This document shows positions 26,616 through 35,678 of a DNA stretch of 64,000 nt, piece by piece. Position numbers and translations under genes: made by a program. The stretch's first letter is position 1, and the number at the start of each line of letters is the position of its first letter. The stretch is from Desulfosudis oleivorans Hxd3. GTDB lineage: Bacteria > Desulfobacterota > Desulfobacteria > Desulfobacterales > Desulfosudaceae. Where the stretch lies: positions 3,289,001-3,353,000 of the forward strand of contig NC_009943.1 of assembly GCF_000018405.1 (NCBI RefSeq), given 5' to 3'. Under the pieces are notes generated by a model. It made no database searches, was not told where the DNA came from, and saw nothing but the letters and a program-made list of their open reading frames with translations.

Positions 26616-27358
26616 AACGACTTGTCTGTCTTCTGTTGCTGTTGATAATGGTGGTTTCCGGCTGCGCCTCGGCCAAAACAAAAAAAGAGCAGGCCGACAA
26701 AACCCGAAGCCTGGGAGAGGCCTTTCTGGTGGAGGAGAAATACCCGCTGGCCTTTAAGGAATTTGAAAAGGCAAAGGCCTTAAACCCCAAGGATCCCCTG
26801 CTCTATTATGACTACGGCCTTTTATACCACAATCGCAAAGAGTTTGACATGGCCATCGAGTCTTACAAAAAGGCCATTGCCCTCAAACCGGACTTTGCCA
26901 CGGCCATCAACAACCTGGGGGTGCTGTACATGGAAAAGGAGGAGTGGGACAAGGCCATTATCACCCTTACCCCCATTTCTGAAAGCTTTATCTATGCCAC
27001 GCCCCACTTTCCCAACTTCCTGCTGGGACAGGCCTACTACCATAAAAAAGAGTATGCAAAAGCGGTGGAAAAATTTCAAAAGGCCCTTGAGCTTCAGCCG
27101 GATTACGTGTTTGCCGGCCACTGGCTGGGCAAAACCTACATGGCCATGGGCCAGGCGCCCCGGGCGGTCAAAATTCTTGAGAACACCGTTGAAAAGGGAC
27201 CGGCTGTAGCGGTGTTCCATCTGGACCTGGGCCGGGCCTATAGAATGACCGGCAACATGAAAAAGGCGGAGGCCGCCTTTTCCCAGGCCGCATCCCTTGC
27301 CACGGACGAAGACCTGAAAAAAGAGGCATTACAAGAACGGGCGTCGGTGCGGGGGTAA
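26612..27358 (+). CDS. TPR-repeat lipoprotein (PilF/PilW-like)
   Basis: Signal peptide with lipobox VVSGC (lipidated Cys near residue 18), then about five TPR units (for example DPLLYYDYGLLYHNRKEFDMAI and DFATAINNLGVLYMEKEEW, broken here by domain boundary). 248 residues, similar to the type IV pilus assembly lipoprotein PilF/PilW, which helps secretin assembly in the outer membrane. No other pilus genes are near, so the pilus role is tentative. It ends the serS-thrC operon. Confidence 0.75.
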   Translation: MKRLVCLLLLLIMVVSGCASAKTKKEQADKTRSLGEAFLVEEKYPLAFKEFEKAKALNPKDPLLYYDYGLLYHNRKEFDMAIESYKKAIALKPDFATAINNLGVLYMEKEEWDKAIITLTPISESFIYATPHFPNFLLGQAYYHKKEYAKAVEKFQKALELQPDYVFAGHWLGKTYMAMGQAPRAVKILENTVEKGPAVAVFHLDLGRAYRMTGNMKKAEAAFSQAASLATDEDLKKEALQERASVRG

Positions 27359-27472
27359 AAACGCGAAATATGTATTTTTAAAAATGGTCTTTATCGTTAT
27401 CTCCTGAGGCCGAAGCCTTCCAAAAAAAAATATCCGGGCTTGGATGGCTTTGTAAAAAGTTCAAGATCAAGG

Positions 27473-27542
27473 CGCCGCACAAGGAAGCCCGCAATTTGAC
27501 GAGAGAGATTGCGGAAAAAGGCCATTTATGGGTGGAAACTAG
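27473..27542 (+). repeat. Dispersed ~70-bp repeat, copy 2 (overlaps a stop codon)
   Basis: Matches 15480-15548. Its last bases gaaactag supply, on the opposite strand, the TAG stop of the CPBP protease gene. Confidence 0.75.
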
Positions 27543-28201
27543 TTGAACCAGACGTAGTCCGTAAAAATATGCCCGAAAACCAGGGGCCACAGGTTCCGCA
27601 TGACCAGAAAGGCCGCGCCGTTGAACAGGCCGAAAACATAGGTGGCCAGAAGGTTGGAAGGCCCTCCCTCCCAGTGCACCATGGCAAAGACCAGCGGTGA
27701 GAAAATCATGTAGATCACGGCCGGCCGCGCGAAAAACCGCGACACCCGGTGAATGAACCCCCGAAAGTACAACTCTTCCACGATACCCGCGCTCAGGCTG
27801 AAATAGAGGGAGACCACCACCTTCATAACGCCTTTGGTGGGCACAATGGTCTCATACTGAAAGTAGGGGGCCGATGGCAGCAGGGCTTCGAAAAACTTGT
27901 AGGTGTACTTGTACACCCACAGGTTGAGCGGGCAGAAGACCAGGCATATGACGGCCACCAGCAGCAAATTCTTTCTTCCGAAAATCCGCGCGTCCAGCCC
28001 CAGGTCGGAAAGGCTCAGCCCGTTTCGTCCGGCCACGGAAAACACCAGTACCGGAATCAGCACCCAGGAGACCAGCTCAAAGCTCCAGTAGGCAACAGCG
28101 CTTGCGTGAATCAGGGAGTTGACCCAGCCATTGATCAGAAACGGCACAATGCCCAGGCAGAGCAGCAGCAGGTAGAGGTGTTTTTGACGGTTCTGGTCCA
28201 A
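27539..28201 (-). CDS. CPBP family intramembrane glutamic endopeptidase
   Basis: A 220-residue membrane protein with about six hydrophobic segments. The CAAX/CPBP protease motifs are visible: EE-xxx-R in GIVEELYFRGF, then FAMVHWEGG, and a late GHIFTDY. This family cleaves prenylated or other membrane substrates, or works in bacteriocin immunity. The last codons and stop lie in the dispersed repeat, so the C-terminus may have been altered by repeat insertion. It is encoded alone between two minus- and plus-strand units. Confidence 0.85.
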   Translation of the reverse strand: MDQNRQKHLYLLLLCLGIVPFLINGWVNSLIHASAVAYWSFELVSWVLIPVLVFSVAGRNGLSLSDLGLDARIFGRKNLLLVAVICLVFCPLNLWVYKYTYKFFEALLPSAPYFQYETIVPTKGVMKVVVSLYFSLSAGIVEELYFRGFIHRVSRFFARPAVIYMIFSPLVFAMVHWEGGPSNLLATYVFGLFNGAAFLVMRNLWPLVFGHIFTDYVWFN

Positions 28202-28280
28202 TTCCGGCTCCGGAAATGAGTTGTCAGATTGCTCACACTATCTTTTATTCCATTGAAATGTCAACGGGAAAGACGAAACC

Positions 28281-29297
28281 TTATCTTGCGCTCAGCCGGT
28301 CCATGGCAGTCTCAATAAGCCTTTTGAGCAGGCCCTGGTAGTCGATGCCCGCGGCCCGGGCCGACATGGGAAAATAGGAGGTCATGGAGCCTTCCGGCGG
28401 AATCATGCCCGGCGGCGAGTTGACATCAATGACATAGGGAGTGCCCGCCATGTCGCACCGCAGGTCGATACGGCACCAGTCGCAAATGCCCAGGGCTTTC
28501 CACGCGGCCCGCACGGTCTGCTCCAGCCGCTCTTGTAAGCCCGGTGCCACAGGCGCCGGGCAGATCAGGTGGTGGGACTCGGCCTGCTCCTCAAATATCC
28601 ACTTGACCTCAAGAGAATCAATGCGGGCATAGCCTTCGGGCAGGCGGGAAAAATCCGGTTCGATGATCGGGAATATCTCAGGAGGATTTCCCATCATGGG
28701 AATAGAAAACTCCCGGCCGTCTAAAAAAGGCTGAACCAGGGCCGGCTCGCCAAAGGTGGCCATCACCCGGCCCACCTGTCGGTAAAGAGCCGCCTCGTCC
28801 CGCACCACGCTGTCGGATGTGATGCCGGCCGACGAGCCCTGGGCCACGGGCTTGACGATCAGGGGAAAGGCCAGCCCGCTTTGCAGCGGTTCGTCGCCGG
28901 TTTCAAACACCTGGGAGCAAAGCACCGGCACGTTGCAGGCCGACAGCACCTGCTGCATGCGGGCCTTGTCCAGGATCAGGGCCTGGGTCAGGGGACCGGA
29001 GCCGGTGTAGGGAAGCCGAAGCATCTCCAGCATGGCCGGCACCTGGGCATACCGGGCCTGGCCGTAAATACCGATTGAGTAGTTAAAAACCAGGTCGATA
29101 CTGTCACGGTTTTCATAGAGTTTGATATACGCATCCGGATCGGCTTCAATGGGAATGACGTCAAACCCGCATTCGCGCAGGTGAGCCGTCATGGCCGCAA
29201 TGGTTTCCGGATCATCAAAATCGGCCTCGACCTGGGTTTCCGGTCGGTCAGGATCGGGGTACTGGTGACGGACATTGTAAAGGAAGGCTAATTTCAT
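28281..29297 (-). CDS. D-alanine--D-alanine ligase-like ATP-grasp protein
   Basis: A 338-residue ATP-grasp enzyme. The N-terminal domain ends in FNYSIGIYGQARYAQVP, the ATP-binding region has LIVKPVAQGSSAGI, and the metal/phosphate site is DLRCD...VIDVNSPPGM. The family joins D-Ala or other amino acids. The QARYAQVPAMLE motif replaces the usual EDG-x-hQ of Ddl, so it may be a Ddl relative with another substrate. The upstream gap carries a degenerate hexanucleotide array. Confidence 0.75.
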   Translation of the reverse strand: MKLAFLYNVRHQYPDPDRPETQVEADFDDPETIAAMTAHLRECGFDVIPIEADPDAYIKLYENRDSIDLVFNYSIGIYGQARYAQVPAMLEMLRLPYTGSGPLTQALILDKARMQQVLSACNVPVLCSQVFETGDEPLQSGLAFPLIVKPVAQGSSAGITSDSVVRDEAALYRQVGRVMATFGEPALVQPFLDGREFSIPMMGNPPEIFPIIEPDFSRLPEGYARIDSLEVKWIFEEQAESHHLICPAPVAPGLQERLEQTVRAAWKALGICDWCRIDLRCDMAGTPYVIDVNSPPGMIPPEGSMTSYFPMSARAAGIDYQGLLKRLIETAMDRLSAR

Positions 29298-29339
29298 ATC
29301 TATTTACCTGACTCCTTACTCTTATTCTTACTCTTACTC

Positions 29340-29384
29340 CCCACCATCGAAATCGCTATCGCTATCGGGATCGGGATCGGTCCG
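29340..29384 (-). repeat. Degenerate hexanucleotide array, copy 1
   Basis: About seven units of the type CGATAG / CGATCC, read on the minus strand towards the ATP-grasp gene. It lies roughly 45-90 bp before its start. Similar arrays precede the genes at 56538 and 60139. Confidence 0.6.
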
Positions 29385-29513
29385 ATTACAGGCACCCACA
29401 AAGGATCGGGTTTCATCGGACCGGAATGGACCGCAGGGGCGCAACGTCTGGCATCAGCGCCACGGTGTTTTTTGTGTTCTGCTGGATGCCCTGGTTGTGT
29501 GGCGATTGTAATT

Positions 29514-29843
29514 TTATTGGCTTAACTTAGAACTGGCGATTCGATTAAGGCTAACGCCTGATTCGGCGGCCTGAATGGCAAGCTTCCGATGGACTTCGGG
29601 CGGAATCCTGACCATAAATTTACCACTGTAATTTTTGCCTGCAATTGGTTCAGGAACAGGTTCATGATTCCCGCTCATATCCGACACAACTTCGGCAACC
29701 AATCGTCGAATTCCTTTCAGCGCCTTTTCAGGTGTATTGTCCAGCCAACTTAAACTTGGAAATTCAGCACAAATACCAACATACTCATTATCGTCTTCAG
29801 ACCATGTAACTCGGTATGTATATTTATCATTTTTTTGTGCCAT
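29514..29843 (-). CDS. hicB: HicB family antitoxin
   Basis: A 109-residue antitoxin. The N-terminal degenerate RNase H-like HicB fold (YRVTWSEDDNEYVGICAEFPSLSW) is followed by a C-terminal ribbon-helix-helix (FMVRIPPEVHRKLAIQAAESGVSLN). GGAGGTGA precedes the ATG. The gene overlaps the upstream toxin gene by 17 bp, the usual hicAB order. It neutralises the toxin and represses the operon. Confidence 0.88.
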   Translation of the reverse strand: MAQKNDKYTYRVTWSEDDNEYVGICAEFPSLSWLDNTPEKALKGIRRLVAEVVSDMSGNHEPVPEPIAGKNYSGKFMVRIPPEVHRKLAIQAAESGVSLNRIASSKLSQ

Positions 29844-30087
29844 AATTCACCTCCAATTTTTCAAGAGCCAGTAATACCTGTTTAACTTGGTATGCTTTGG
29901 CTTTACCCCGGTCACTTTGAATGTTTATTCTTGGATCACCCTGCCAGGGTGTTTTGTATATCCGGTGACTGGTTTTCTTCTGGCGAGCCTCGCCGAAATA
30001 AAAATCACAGACTTTACATAAATCCGAAAATCGTACATCCTTCGGATTTTGGTTCATTTGCCTAAGTATGCCATCGAATTTAGCCAT
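29827..30087 (-). CDS. hicA: HicA-like mRNA interferase toxin
   Basis: An 86-residue protein whose second half carries the HicA double-stranded-RNA-binding-like fold with the catalytic histidine in KKTSHRIYK. QVKQVLLALEKL ends the domain. The first ~30 residues are a helical extension longer than in a minimal HicA. Paired with the downstream hicB. No clear ribosome site; ATG 30087 is the only sensible start. Confidence 0.82.
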   Translation of the reverse strand: MAKFDGILRQMNQNPKDVRFSDLCKVCDFYFGEARQKKTSHRIYKTPWQGDPRINIQSDRGKAKAYQVKQVLLALEKLEVNYGTKK

Positions 30088-30574
30088 CGGCTACAATAGT
30101 ATCATTATTGATATCATTGTCAAGAAAATTTTATATTTAAGGCGAATGATTTATCCACATGAACGTTTGTAGAATCGTGGTCTGCCGTTTGAGTTGCCGC
30201 ACTGGGGTGCGGCGCTCCCGGGTGTGCACGGCCGGCTTTTCTTTGTAGGAGTACTGCATCCCGGTGCCGCTTATTCTTTAACGGGTGGCACGGGCACCCA
30301 TCAGAGGCCGGCCGCTGATACCGTCCTGCCGAATGCCCTTACGGGCACACTACAAACCTGGATGTTTTAAGCCCGGCCCGTCTCCACAATGACGCCCCCG
30401 CCCATTGCGGCGCAGTCACGCATCGGCGTGATTTTTCCGAAGAGAGCGGGCAGGTAATGTAGGGGCGGCCGGCGGCCGCCCGACTGATGGGCAACCACAG
30501 GTTGCCCCTACAAAAACGCCGCAGGCGTGACTTCCCTCGCGCGAACCCCCAAATTCCAATTTTTGGAAATGGCC
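30088..30574. other. Intergenic region between the two toxin-antitoxin pairs
   Basis: No gene seen. It holds a GC-rich stretch and copy 1 of a ~120-bp dispersed repeat (30296-30415), with a further inverted-looking ggttgcccctac segment. The hicAB promoter should lie near 30100. Confidence 0.6.
30296..30415 (+). repeat. Dispersed ~120-bp repeat, copy 1
   Basis: From cacccatcagaggccgg to cccattgcggcgcag, nearly identical to 31263-31383; the first half also matches 49525-49588. The two close copies flank the second toxin-antitoxin pair in direct orientation. Confidence 0.8.
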
Positions 30575-30871
30575 TTATGCCTTCGGGGTCAGGGAGCCGT
30601 TTAAATACTTGTGAATGATGCTGGAGATAAAAGTCTGGTAGGGAATCCCCTCTTCAATGGCCTTAAGCTGGATTTGCTGATAGTCCTTCTGGCTCAGCCG
30701 CAGATTAATCCGCTTGTCTTTTTTAAGAGTGTTCCGGGCCGCGGCCAGGGCTTTTTCCTTTTCCCGGTTCAGGTTTTTAACAGGCCGCCACGCCTCCTGC
30801 TCAATCGACTCCATCAGATCTTTTTCTTCTTTATCAACCGGATCAAATATTTTTTTGTCTTTTTTTGTCAT
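30575..30871 (-). CDS. CopG/BrnA-like antitoxin
   Basis: A 98-residue basic/acidic protein. The C-terminal half is a ribbon-helix-helix of CopG type (INLRLSQKDYQQIQLKAIEEG, then PYQTFISSIIHKYLNG); the N-terminal half is charged and probably disordered, the toxin-binding part. GAAGGAGG precedes the ATG, which overlaps the toxin stop by four bases. Order toxin-antitoxin is that of brnTA systems. Confidence 0.78.
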   Translation of the reverse strand: MTKKDKKIFDPVDKEEKDLMESIEQEAWRPVKNLNREKEKALAAARNTLKKDKRINLRLSQKDYQQIQLKAIEEGIPYQTFISSIIHKYLNGSLTPKA

Positions 30872-31140
30872 TCATCCTCCTTCAGACCGTATCGCCTTGC
30901 GTATTTCCGGCTTGGAAAGGCGGTTTTAAGAAATATCTCATCGCCCTTTTCCACATAAGGCACAACCACGGCATAGCCGTCTATCTCCACAATATAAATT
31001 TTCTGGCCGGCCCGTTTCGGGTGTTCTTCAATGCCAAGAAGATGGCCGGATTCAATCATAAAGACAATCTGTTCAAACGACAGGCCCCGGCTGGCCTTCA
31101 GTTGTTCGTTTTTTTCAAGGCTCCAGTTGAAATATTGCAT
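30868..31140 (-). CDS. BrnT-like toxin
   Basis: A 90-residue protein starting at ATG 31140, supported by GGTGGAG. The opening FNWSLEKNEQLKASRGLSFEQ and the later IEEHP...KIYIVEIDGYAVVVPYVE, FLKTAFPSRK match the small RelE-fold BrnT-like/uncharacterised toxin family. Paired with the CopG-like antitoxin. The longer open frame upstream (to 31269) passes through the dispersed repeat and is unlikely. Confidence 0.7.
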   Translation of the reverse strand: MQYFNWSLEKNEQLKASRGLSFEQIVFMIESGHLLGIEEHPKRAGQKIYIVEIDGYAVVVPYVEKGDEIFLKTAFPSRKYARRYGLKEDE

Positions 31141-31210
31141 GGCTCCACCATAGCCTTTTGTCTGCCTTTTGTCAACACGTCCGGGCCACGGACAGAGCGC
31201 AAACTTACTC

Positions 31211-31383
31211 GTGAACATCAGTCCGGGAATGCGGCACGGGCAAGCTGTCGCCTGGCCCGTGCCACCCATCAGAGGCCGGCAGCTGGTACCGTTCTGCCGA
31301 ATGCCCTTACGGGCACACTACAAACCTGAATGTTTTAAGCCCGGCCCGTCTCCACAATGACGCCCCCGCCCATTGCGGCGCAG
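31211..31383 (+). repeat. Dispersed repeat, copy 2 (extended)
   Basis: 31263-31383 matches 30296-30415. The preceding part from gtgaacatcagtccgg to tggcccgtg also matches 49472-49524. The downstream gap to 31521 is REP-associated sequence (see the palindrome at 31522). There is no gene between 31141 and 31555. Confidence 0.8.
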
Positions 31384-31521
31384 CCGAGTGAGAAGAGTTT
31401 TTCGGGAAAAGCGAAAATGCTGTCTGAGCCACGCTGAAAGCGGGGCGAGTTCATTTTCGCGCCGAAAAATTCTTCGAGCGAGGGAAGCCGAAGGCCAAGC
31501 CGCAGGGCGCGGTTCTTTTGG

Positions 31522-31547
31522 TACTTTTCTTGCCGCCAAGAAAAGTA
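31522..31547 (-). repeat. REP-like palindrome (minus orientation)
   Basis: TACTTTTCTTG-ccgc-CAAGAAAAGTA, a perfect 11-bp stem, 9 bp after the SDR gene stop. It is the inverse of the copies at 35303, 56220 and 62136, and the neighbouring ggttcttttgg also matches them. Confidence 0.85.
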
Positions 31548-31555
31548 CACAACGT

Positions 31556-32383
31556 CTACAGTGACAGCTTTGCCCCAATGCGCAGGATCAGGTTGTAGAG
31601 GCCCGGGGAGAGGCGCTTTAAATACCACTGGGCCCATGCTTCCGGCCCCACCGGCACCAGGGCCTTGTTCTTTCGAACACCTTTAAGCACCGCCTTTGCC
31701 ACCCGTTCCGGGGGCCAGCCGAACCGTTTGTAAAAAGCGGCCATCTTTTCCTGGTCGGCCTTGGCGCCGGGCAGCAGGGTGGATTTGCCGTCTTTCACGA
31801 TGTTGGTGTTGATAAAACCGGGGCAGATGGTGGTGACGCCGATGTTGTGGCGGCGCAGCTCAGCCCGCAGCAGTTCCAGGTAGCCGGCCACGGCGAACTT
31901 GGAGGCGGTGTAGGCCCCCAGGCCGGGCAGGCCGAAATAGCTGGCCGCGCTGGCCGTGACCACGATATGGCCGAAATGCTGTTTGATCATGTGGGGCAGG
32001 AAAAAGCCGACACTGTAAACCACGTGCCAGAAGTTGACGGCCATCACCTTTTCAAAGTCCGCCATGGGGAAAACTTCCAGGGGACCGCCGTAGCCGATGC
32101 CCGCGTTGGCGTGCAGCACATCCACCCGGCCATGGGTATCGATGACAAACCGGCACAGATCTTCCAGTTGAGCCTTGTCGGCCACGTCCACCACTCTGGA
32201 AGAGGCCCGTGCCCCCATTCGCACAAGTTCGTCTTCAACCGCTGCCAGCCTTTCAGCGTGAATATCGGTGATCACCACGCAGGCCCCCTCTTTTGCAAAG
32301 GCATGGGCTGCAGCCCGGCCGATGCCGGACCCCGCGCCGGTAATCACCACGACCTTGTCTTTCAGTTCACGAATACCGGGCAT
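31556..32383 (-). CDS. SDR family NAD(P)-dependent oxidoreductase
   Basis: A 275-residue classical short-chain dehydrogenase. Cofactor loop TGAGSGIGR, NAG motif in HANAGIGYGG, and catalytic Ser-Tyr-Lys in VTASAASYFG and AYTASK. The DIHAER acidic residue after the second strand favours NAD over NADP. The C-terminal ~50 residues are hydrophobic/amphipathic, perhaps for membrane contact. AGGAGGA precedes the ATG. Substrate unknown; acyl or lipid alcohols are plausible. A REP palindrome follows its stop. Confidence 0.88.
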   Translation of the reverse strand: MPGIRELKDKVVVITGAGSGIGRAAAHAFAKEGACVVITDIHAERLAAVEDELVRMGARASSRVVDVADKAQLEDLCRFVIDTHGRVDVLHANAGIGYGGPLEVFPMADFEKVMAVNFWHVVYSVGFFLPHMIKQHFGHIVVTASAASYFGLPGLGAYTASKFAVAGYLELLRAELRRHNIGVTTICPGFINTNIVKDGKSTLLPGAKADQEKMAAFYKRFGWPPERVAKAVLKGVRKNKALVPVGPEAWAQWYLKRLSPGLYNLILRIGAKLSL

Positions 32384-32609
32384 GGCAAAATCCTCCTTCC
32401 GACTGGTTTTATTGTTGAATCAACCATGCACCGGTTGTAAAAAACAAGTCAAGAAGAAAATGGTTCCGGCCCTTTTTCACCATCCGTTGCTTGATAAAAA
32501 AGACGATATGCCCTATTGTCAGCCTGATATTCAAATATCGACCGGCCCTGGGGGCGATCATGTCGACAATGATTGAGAACACCCGCGCAGGTGACAAGGA
32601 CCATTCCTG

Positions 32610-35300
32610 GTGAACCAGACAGCAGACAAAGACGGCCTCACGGTCGTCTCCACCCACATCAACGCCGACTTTGACGCCATCGCCTCGGTGCTGGCGGCCC
32701 AGAAGCTCTACCCCGGCTCCATCGTGGTGCTGCCCGGCTCCAGCGAAAAGAACCTGCGCAACTTCTTCATCAATTCCATGGCCTACCTGTTCAACATGAG
32801 CGACATCGGCCAGATCGACGGGCCAAAGGTCTCCCGGCTGGTGCTGGTGGACACCAGCCAGAAGGACCGCATCGGGAAAGCGGCCGACCTGCTGGCCAAC
32901 CCGGGCCTGGAGGTCCATGTGTACGACCACCACCCGGCCGCCGACGGTGACGTGACCGCCGACCTTCGGGTCTACGAGGCCACCGGGGCAACGGTGTCGA
33001 TTCTGGCAAAAATGCTTCAGGAGCAAAACATCCCCATCTCACCGGACGAAGCCACGGTGATGTGCCTGGGCATCTATGAGGACACCGGCAGCTTCACCTT
33101 TACCTCCACCACGCCCAAGGATTTTAGCGCCGCCGCCTTTTTTCTTGAAAAAGGGGCCAGCATCAACACCATCGCCAACATCGTCTCCCGGGAGATGACC
33201 CCGGAGCAGGTGGGCATTCTGAACAACATGATCAACAACTCCCGGACCCACAAGATCAACGGCATGGACGTGACCCTTGCCTCCATCTACACCGAGGAGT
33301 ATGTGCCGGACTTTGCCTTCCTGGTTCACAAGATGCAGAAGATGAAGGGCATCAACGTTTTGTTCGCCCTGGCCCAGATGGGCAACAAGGTCTATATCGT
33401 GGGCCGCTCCAAGGCGGACGAGGTGGATGCCGGCCAGATTCTCAACCCCTTTGGCGGCGGGGGCCACCCCTTTGCCGCTTCGGCCAGCATCAAGCACATG
33501 GCCCTGCCCCAGGTGGAGCAGGAGCTGCTGGCCATCCTGCGCATGCAGGTCCGCAAAACCACCCTGGCCAGGGAAATCATGTCCACGCCGGTGGTCGCGG
33601 CCACCCCGGACATCTCCTGCCGGGCCGCCGGGGAGCTTTTGACCCGCTACAACATAAACGCCCTGCTGGTCACCGAAAAACCGGAGGCCAAAGGAAGGCT
33701 CCTGGGGTTTATCACGCGCCAGGTGATAGAAAAGATCCTCTATCACAAGCTGGAGGAAGCGCCGGTAAGTGAATACATGAACACCGACCTCTCTCTGGCC
33801 GGGCCCGACGACGAGCTGGCCGATATTCAGCGCAAGATCATTGAAAACAGCCAGCGCCTGCTGCCCGTGGTGGAAAACGGGGCCGTCATCGGTGTGATCA
33901 CCCGCACCGACCTGCTCAACACCCTGGTCTACCAGCGGGAGGCGGGCAACCAGCGACAGCCGGCCCCCACCCAGATTCAGGCCCATCCCAAGACCCGGGA
34001 CATCAAACGGATGATGAACGAGCGGCTGACGCCCCCTGTTCTGGACATTCTCAAAAACGCGGGCAACACCGCCGCGGAGCTGGAATACAGCGCCTACGTG
34101 GTGGGCGGATTCGTGCGGGACCTGTTTCTTTCCCGGTCCACCGAGGATGTGGACATCGTGATCGAAGGCGACGGCATCGCCTTTGCCAGGGAGTTTGCCG
34201 GCCGAATGAAGGCCCGGGTCCACTACTACAAAAAGTTCGGCACCGCGGTGATCACCTTTGCCGACGGTTCCAAGATCGACGTGGCCTCGGCCCGGCTGGA
34301 GTATTACCAGTTTCCCGCGGCCCTGCCCACCGTGGAGATGAGCTCCATCAAGCTGGATCTGTTCCGCCGGGATTTTACCATCAACACCCTGGCCGTTTGC
34401 CTGAACCCGGACAAGTTCGGCCTGCTGGTGGACTTTTTCTCGGCCCAGCGGGACATCAAGGAAAAGACCATCCGCGTGCTGCACAGCTTAAGCTTTGTGG
34501 AAGACCCCACCCGCATCTTCCGGGCCGTGCGGTTTGAGCAGCGGTTCGGGTTTACCATCGGCAAGATGACTGAAGGGCTGATCAAAAACGCGGTAAAAAT
34601 GGAGTTCTTCCGGCGCTTAAGCGGCCACCGGGTCTTTGGCGAGCTGCGGCAGATCCTGGAAGAGGATGATCCGGTGCCGGCCATTGAGCGGCTGGCCGAG
34701 TTCAATCTGCTGGTCTCCCTGCACGAGGCCCTGAAAATCGACAAGAAGACCGTGGCCGCGCTGCACGCCACCCGGGAGGTGGTATCGTGGTACGACCTGC
34801 TGTTCGTGGACAAGCCCTACATGAAGTGGATGGTCTACCTGATGGTCCTGATGCGGGGCATGGCCCAGCAGACCACCGAGGATCTGTGCGACCGGCTGGA
34901 GCTGCCGCCCCGCCACCGGGAGATGGCCGACGCCGGCCGGCGCGAGGCAGACACCTTTCTCCACTGGATTCAGCGCAATCCGGGGATCAAAAACAGCGAG
35001 CTCTACCAGCGGCTGTTCGGCTTCAGGGTGGAGCAGATGCTGTATGTCATGTCCGTGACCGACAGCGACACCGTGAAAAAACACATCTCCCGCTACATCC
35101 TGACCCTGCAGCACGTTGCGCCCCTGATCAAGGGCAAGGACTTAAACGAGATCGGCATCGCCCCGGGCCCGCTCTACAGCGAAATTTTAAGAAAGATCCT
35201 CTACGCCCGGCTGGATGAAAAGGTCCGCACCCGGGAGGACGAGCTGGAATTTGCCATGCGCTACGCAAATGACCCCGACGGCTGGTGGAAACGCAGGTAG
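32610..35300 (+). CDS. DHH phosphoesterase - CBS - tRNA nucleotidyltransferase/poly(A) polymerase fusion
   Basis: An 896-residue fusion. Residues ~8-310: DHH/DHHA1 phosphoesterase (THINADFDAIAS, VYDHHPAADG, and the glycine-rich FGGGGHPFAAS). Residues ~315-440: two CBS domains (EIMSTPVVAATP and VSEYMNTDL). Residues ~470-896: class II CCA-adding/poly(A)-polymerase module (GGFVRDLFL, STEDVDIVIEGD, RDFTINTLAV). It probably adds A or CCA to RNA ends, with DHH as nuclease and CBS as adenylate sensor. Start is GTG 32610 with AAGGA upstream. The fusion is known in deltaproteobacteria-type genomes. Confidence 0.9.
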   Translation: MNQTADKDGLTVVSTHINADFDAIASVLAAQKLYPGSIVVLPGSSEKNLRNFFINSMAYLFNMSDIGQIDGPKVSRLVLVDTSQKDRIGKAADLLANPGLEVHVYDHHPAADGDVTADLRVYEATGATVSILAKMLQEQNIPISPDEATVMCLGIYEDTGSFTFTSTTPKDFSAAAFFLEKGASINTIANIVSREMTPEQVGILNNMINNSRTHKINGMDVTLASIYTEEYVPDFAFLVHKMQKMKGINVLFALAQMGNKVYIVGRSKADEVDAGQILNPFGGGGHPFAASASIKHMALPQVEQELLAILRMQVRKTTLAREIMSTPVVAATPDISCRAAGELLTRYNINALLVTEKPEAKGRLLGFITRQVIEKILYHKLEEAPVSEYMNTDLSLAGPDDELADIQRKIIENSQRLLPVVENGAVIGVITRTDLLNTLVYQREAGNQRQPAPTQIQAHPKTRDIKRMMNERLTPPVLDILKNAGNTAAELEYSAYVVGGFVRDLFLSRSTEDVDIVIEGDGIAFAREFAGRMKARVHYYKKFGTAVITFADGSKIDVASARLEYYQFPAALPTVEMSSIKLDLFRRDFTINTLAVCLNPDKFGLLVDFFSAQRDIKEKTIRVLHSLSFVEDPTRIFRAVRFEQRFGFTIGKMTEGLIKNAVKMEFFRRLSGHRVFGELRQILEEDDPVPAIERLAEFNLLVSLHEALKIDKKTVAALHATREVVSWYDLLFVDKPYMKWMVYLMVLMRGMAQQTTEDLCDRLELPPRHREMADAGRREADTFLHWIQRNPGIKNSELYQRLFGFRVEQMLYVMSVTDSDTVKKHISRYILTLQHVAPLIKGKDLNEIGIAPGPLYSEILRKILYARLDEKVRTREDELEFAMRYANDPDGWWKRR

Positions 35301-35302
35301 TG

Positions 35303-35328
35303 TACTTTTCTTGGCGGCAAGAAAAGTA
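35303..35328 (+). repeat. REP-like palindrome (plus orientation)
   Basis: TACTTTTCTTG-gcgg-CAAGAAAAGTA begins two bases after the stop of the DHH-CBS-PAP gene, followed by the shared ccaaaagaaccg and a GC-rich tail. It may act as a 3' mRNA stabiliser or transcription stop. Confidence 0.85.
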
Positions 35329-35499
35329 CCAAAAGAACCGGCCCTGCAGCTTGGCCTGCGGCTGCCCTCGCGCAAACGCTTTTTCCGGCGCGGGCAGGAA
35401 CTCGTTCGCCTGCGGCGAACTCAAACAGCCTGCCCGCTGTTTTCCGGAAAAATCATTCGCGCTCGGCGGCGCTGCAATGGGCAGGGAAAAATGTTTTCC

Positions 35500-35593
35500 G
35501 TCATTGCGGGGCGTGAAACGACGAAGCAATCTTGATCATACGAGGCACGGCTGAAAGAGATTGCTTCGCTCCCTGCGGTCGCTCGCAATGACG
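35500..35593. repeat. Inverted cattgcgag...gaagcaatc repeat, copy 1
   Basis: cgtcattgcgggg and gacgaagcaatct on the left mirror gattgcttcgc and gctcgcaatgacg on the right, giving a long imperfect palindrome. Related copies: 56369-56475, 59945-60015 and 61977-62090. The gap 35301-35678 holds only this and the REP copy; no gene. Confidence 0.8.
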
Positions 35594-35678
35594 AATAGGA
35601 CGGTCGGATATTGCTTTGCGTCCTTTGCGGTGAATTTAAATTTTAATATTTTTCTAAGATTAAGGGTGTTAAACTAAT

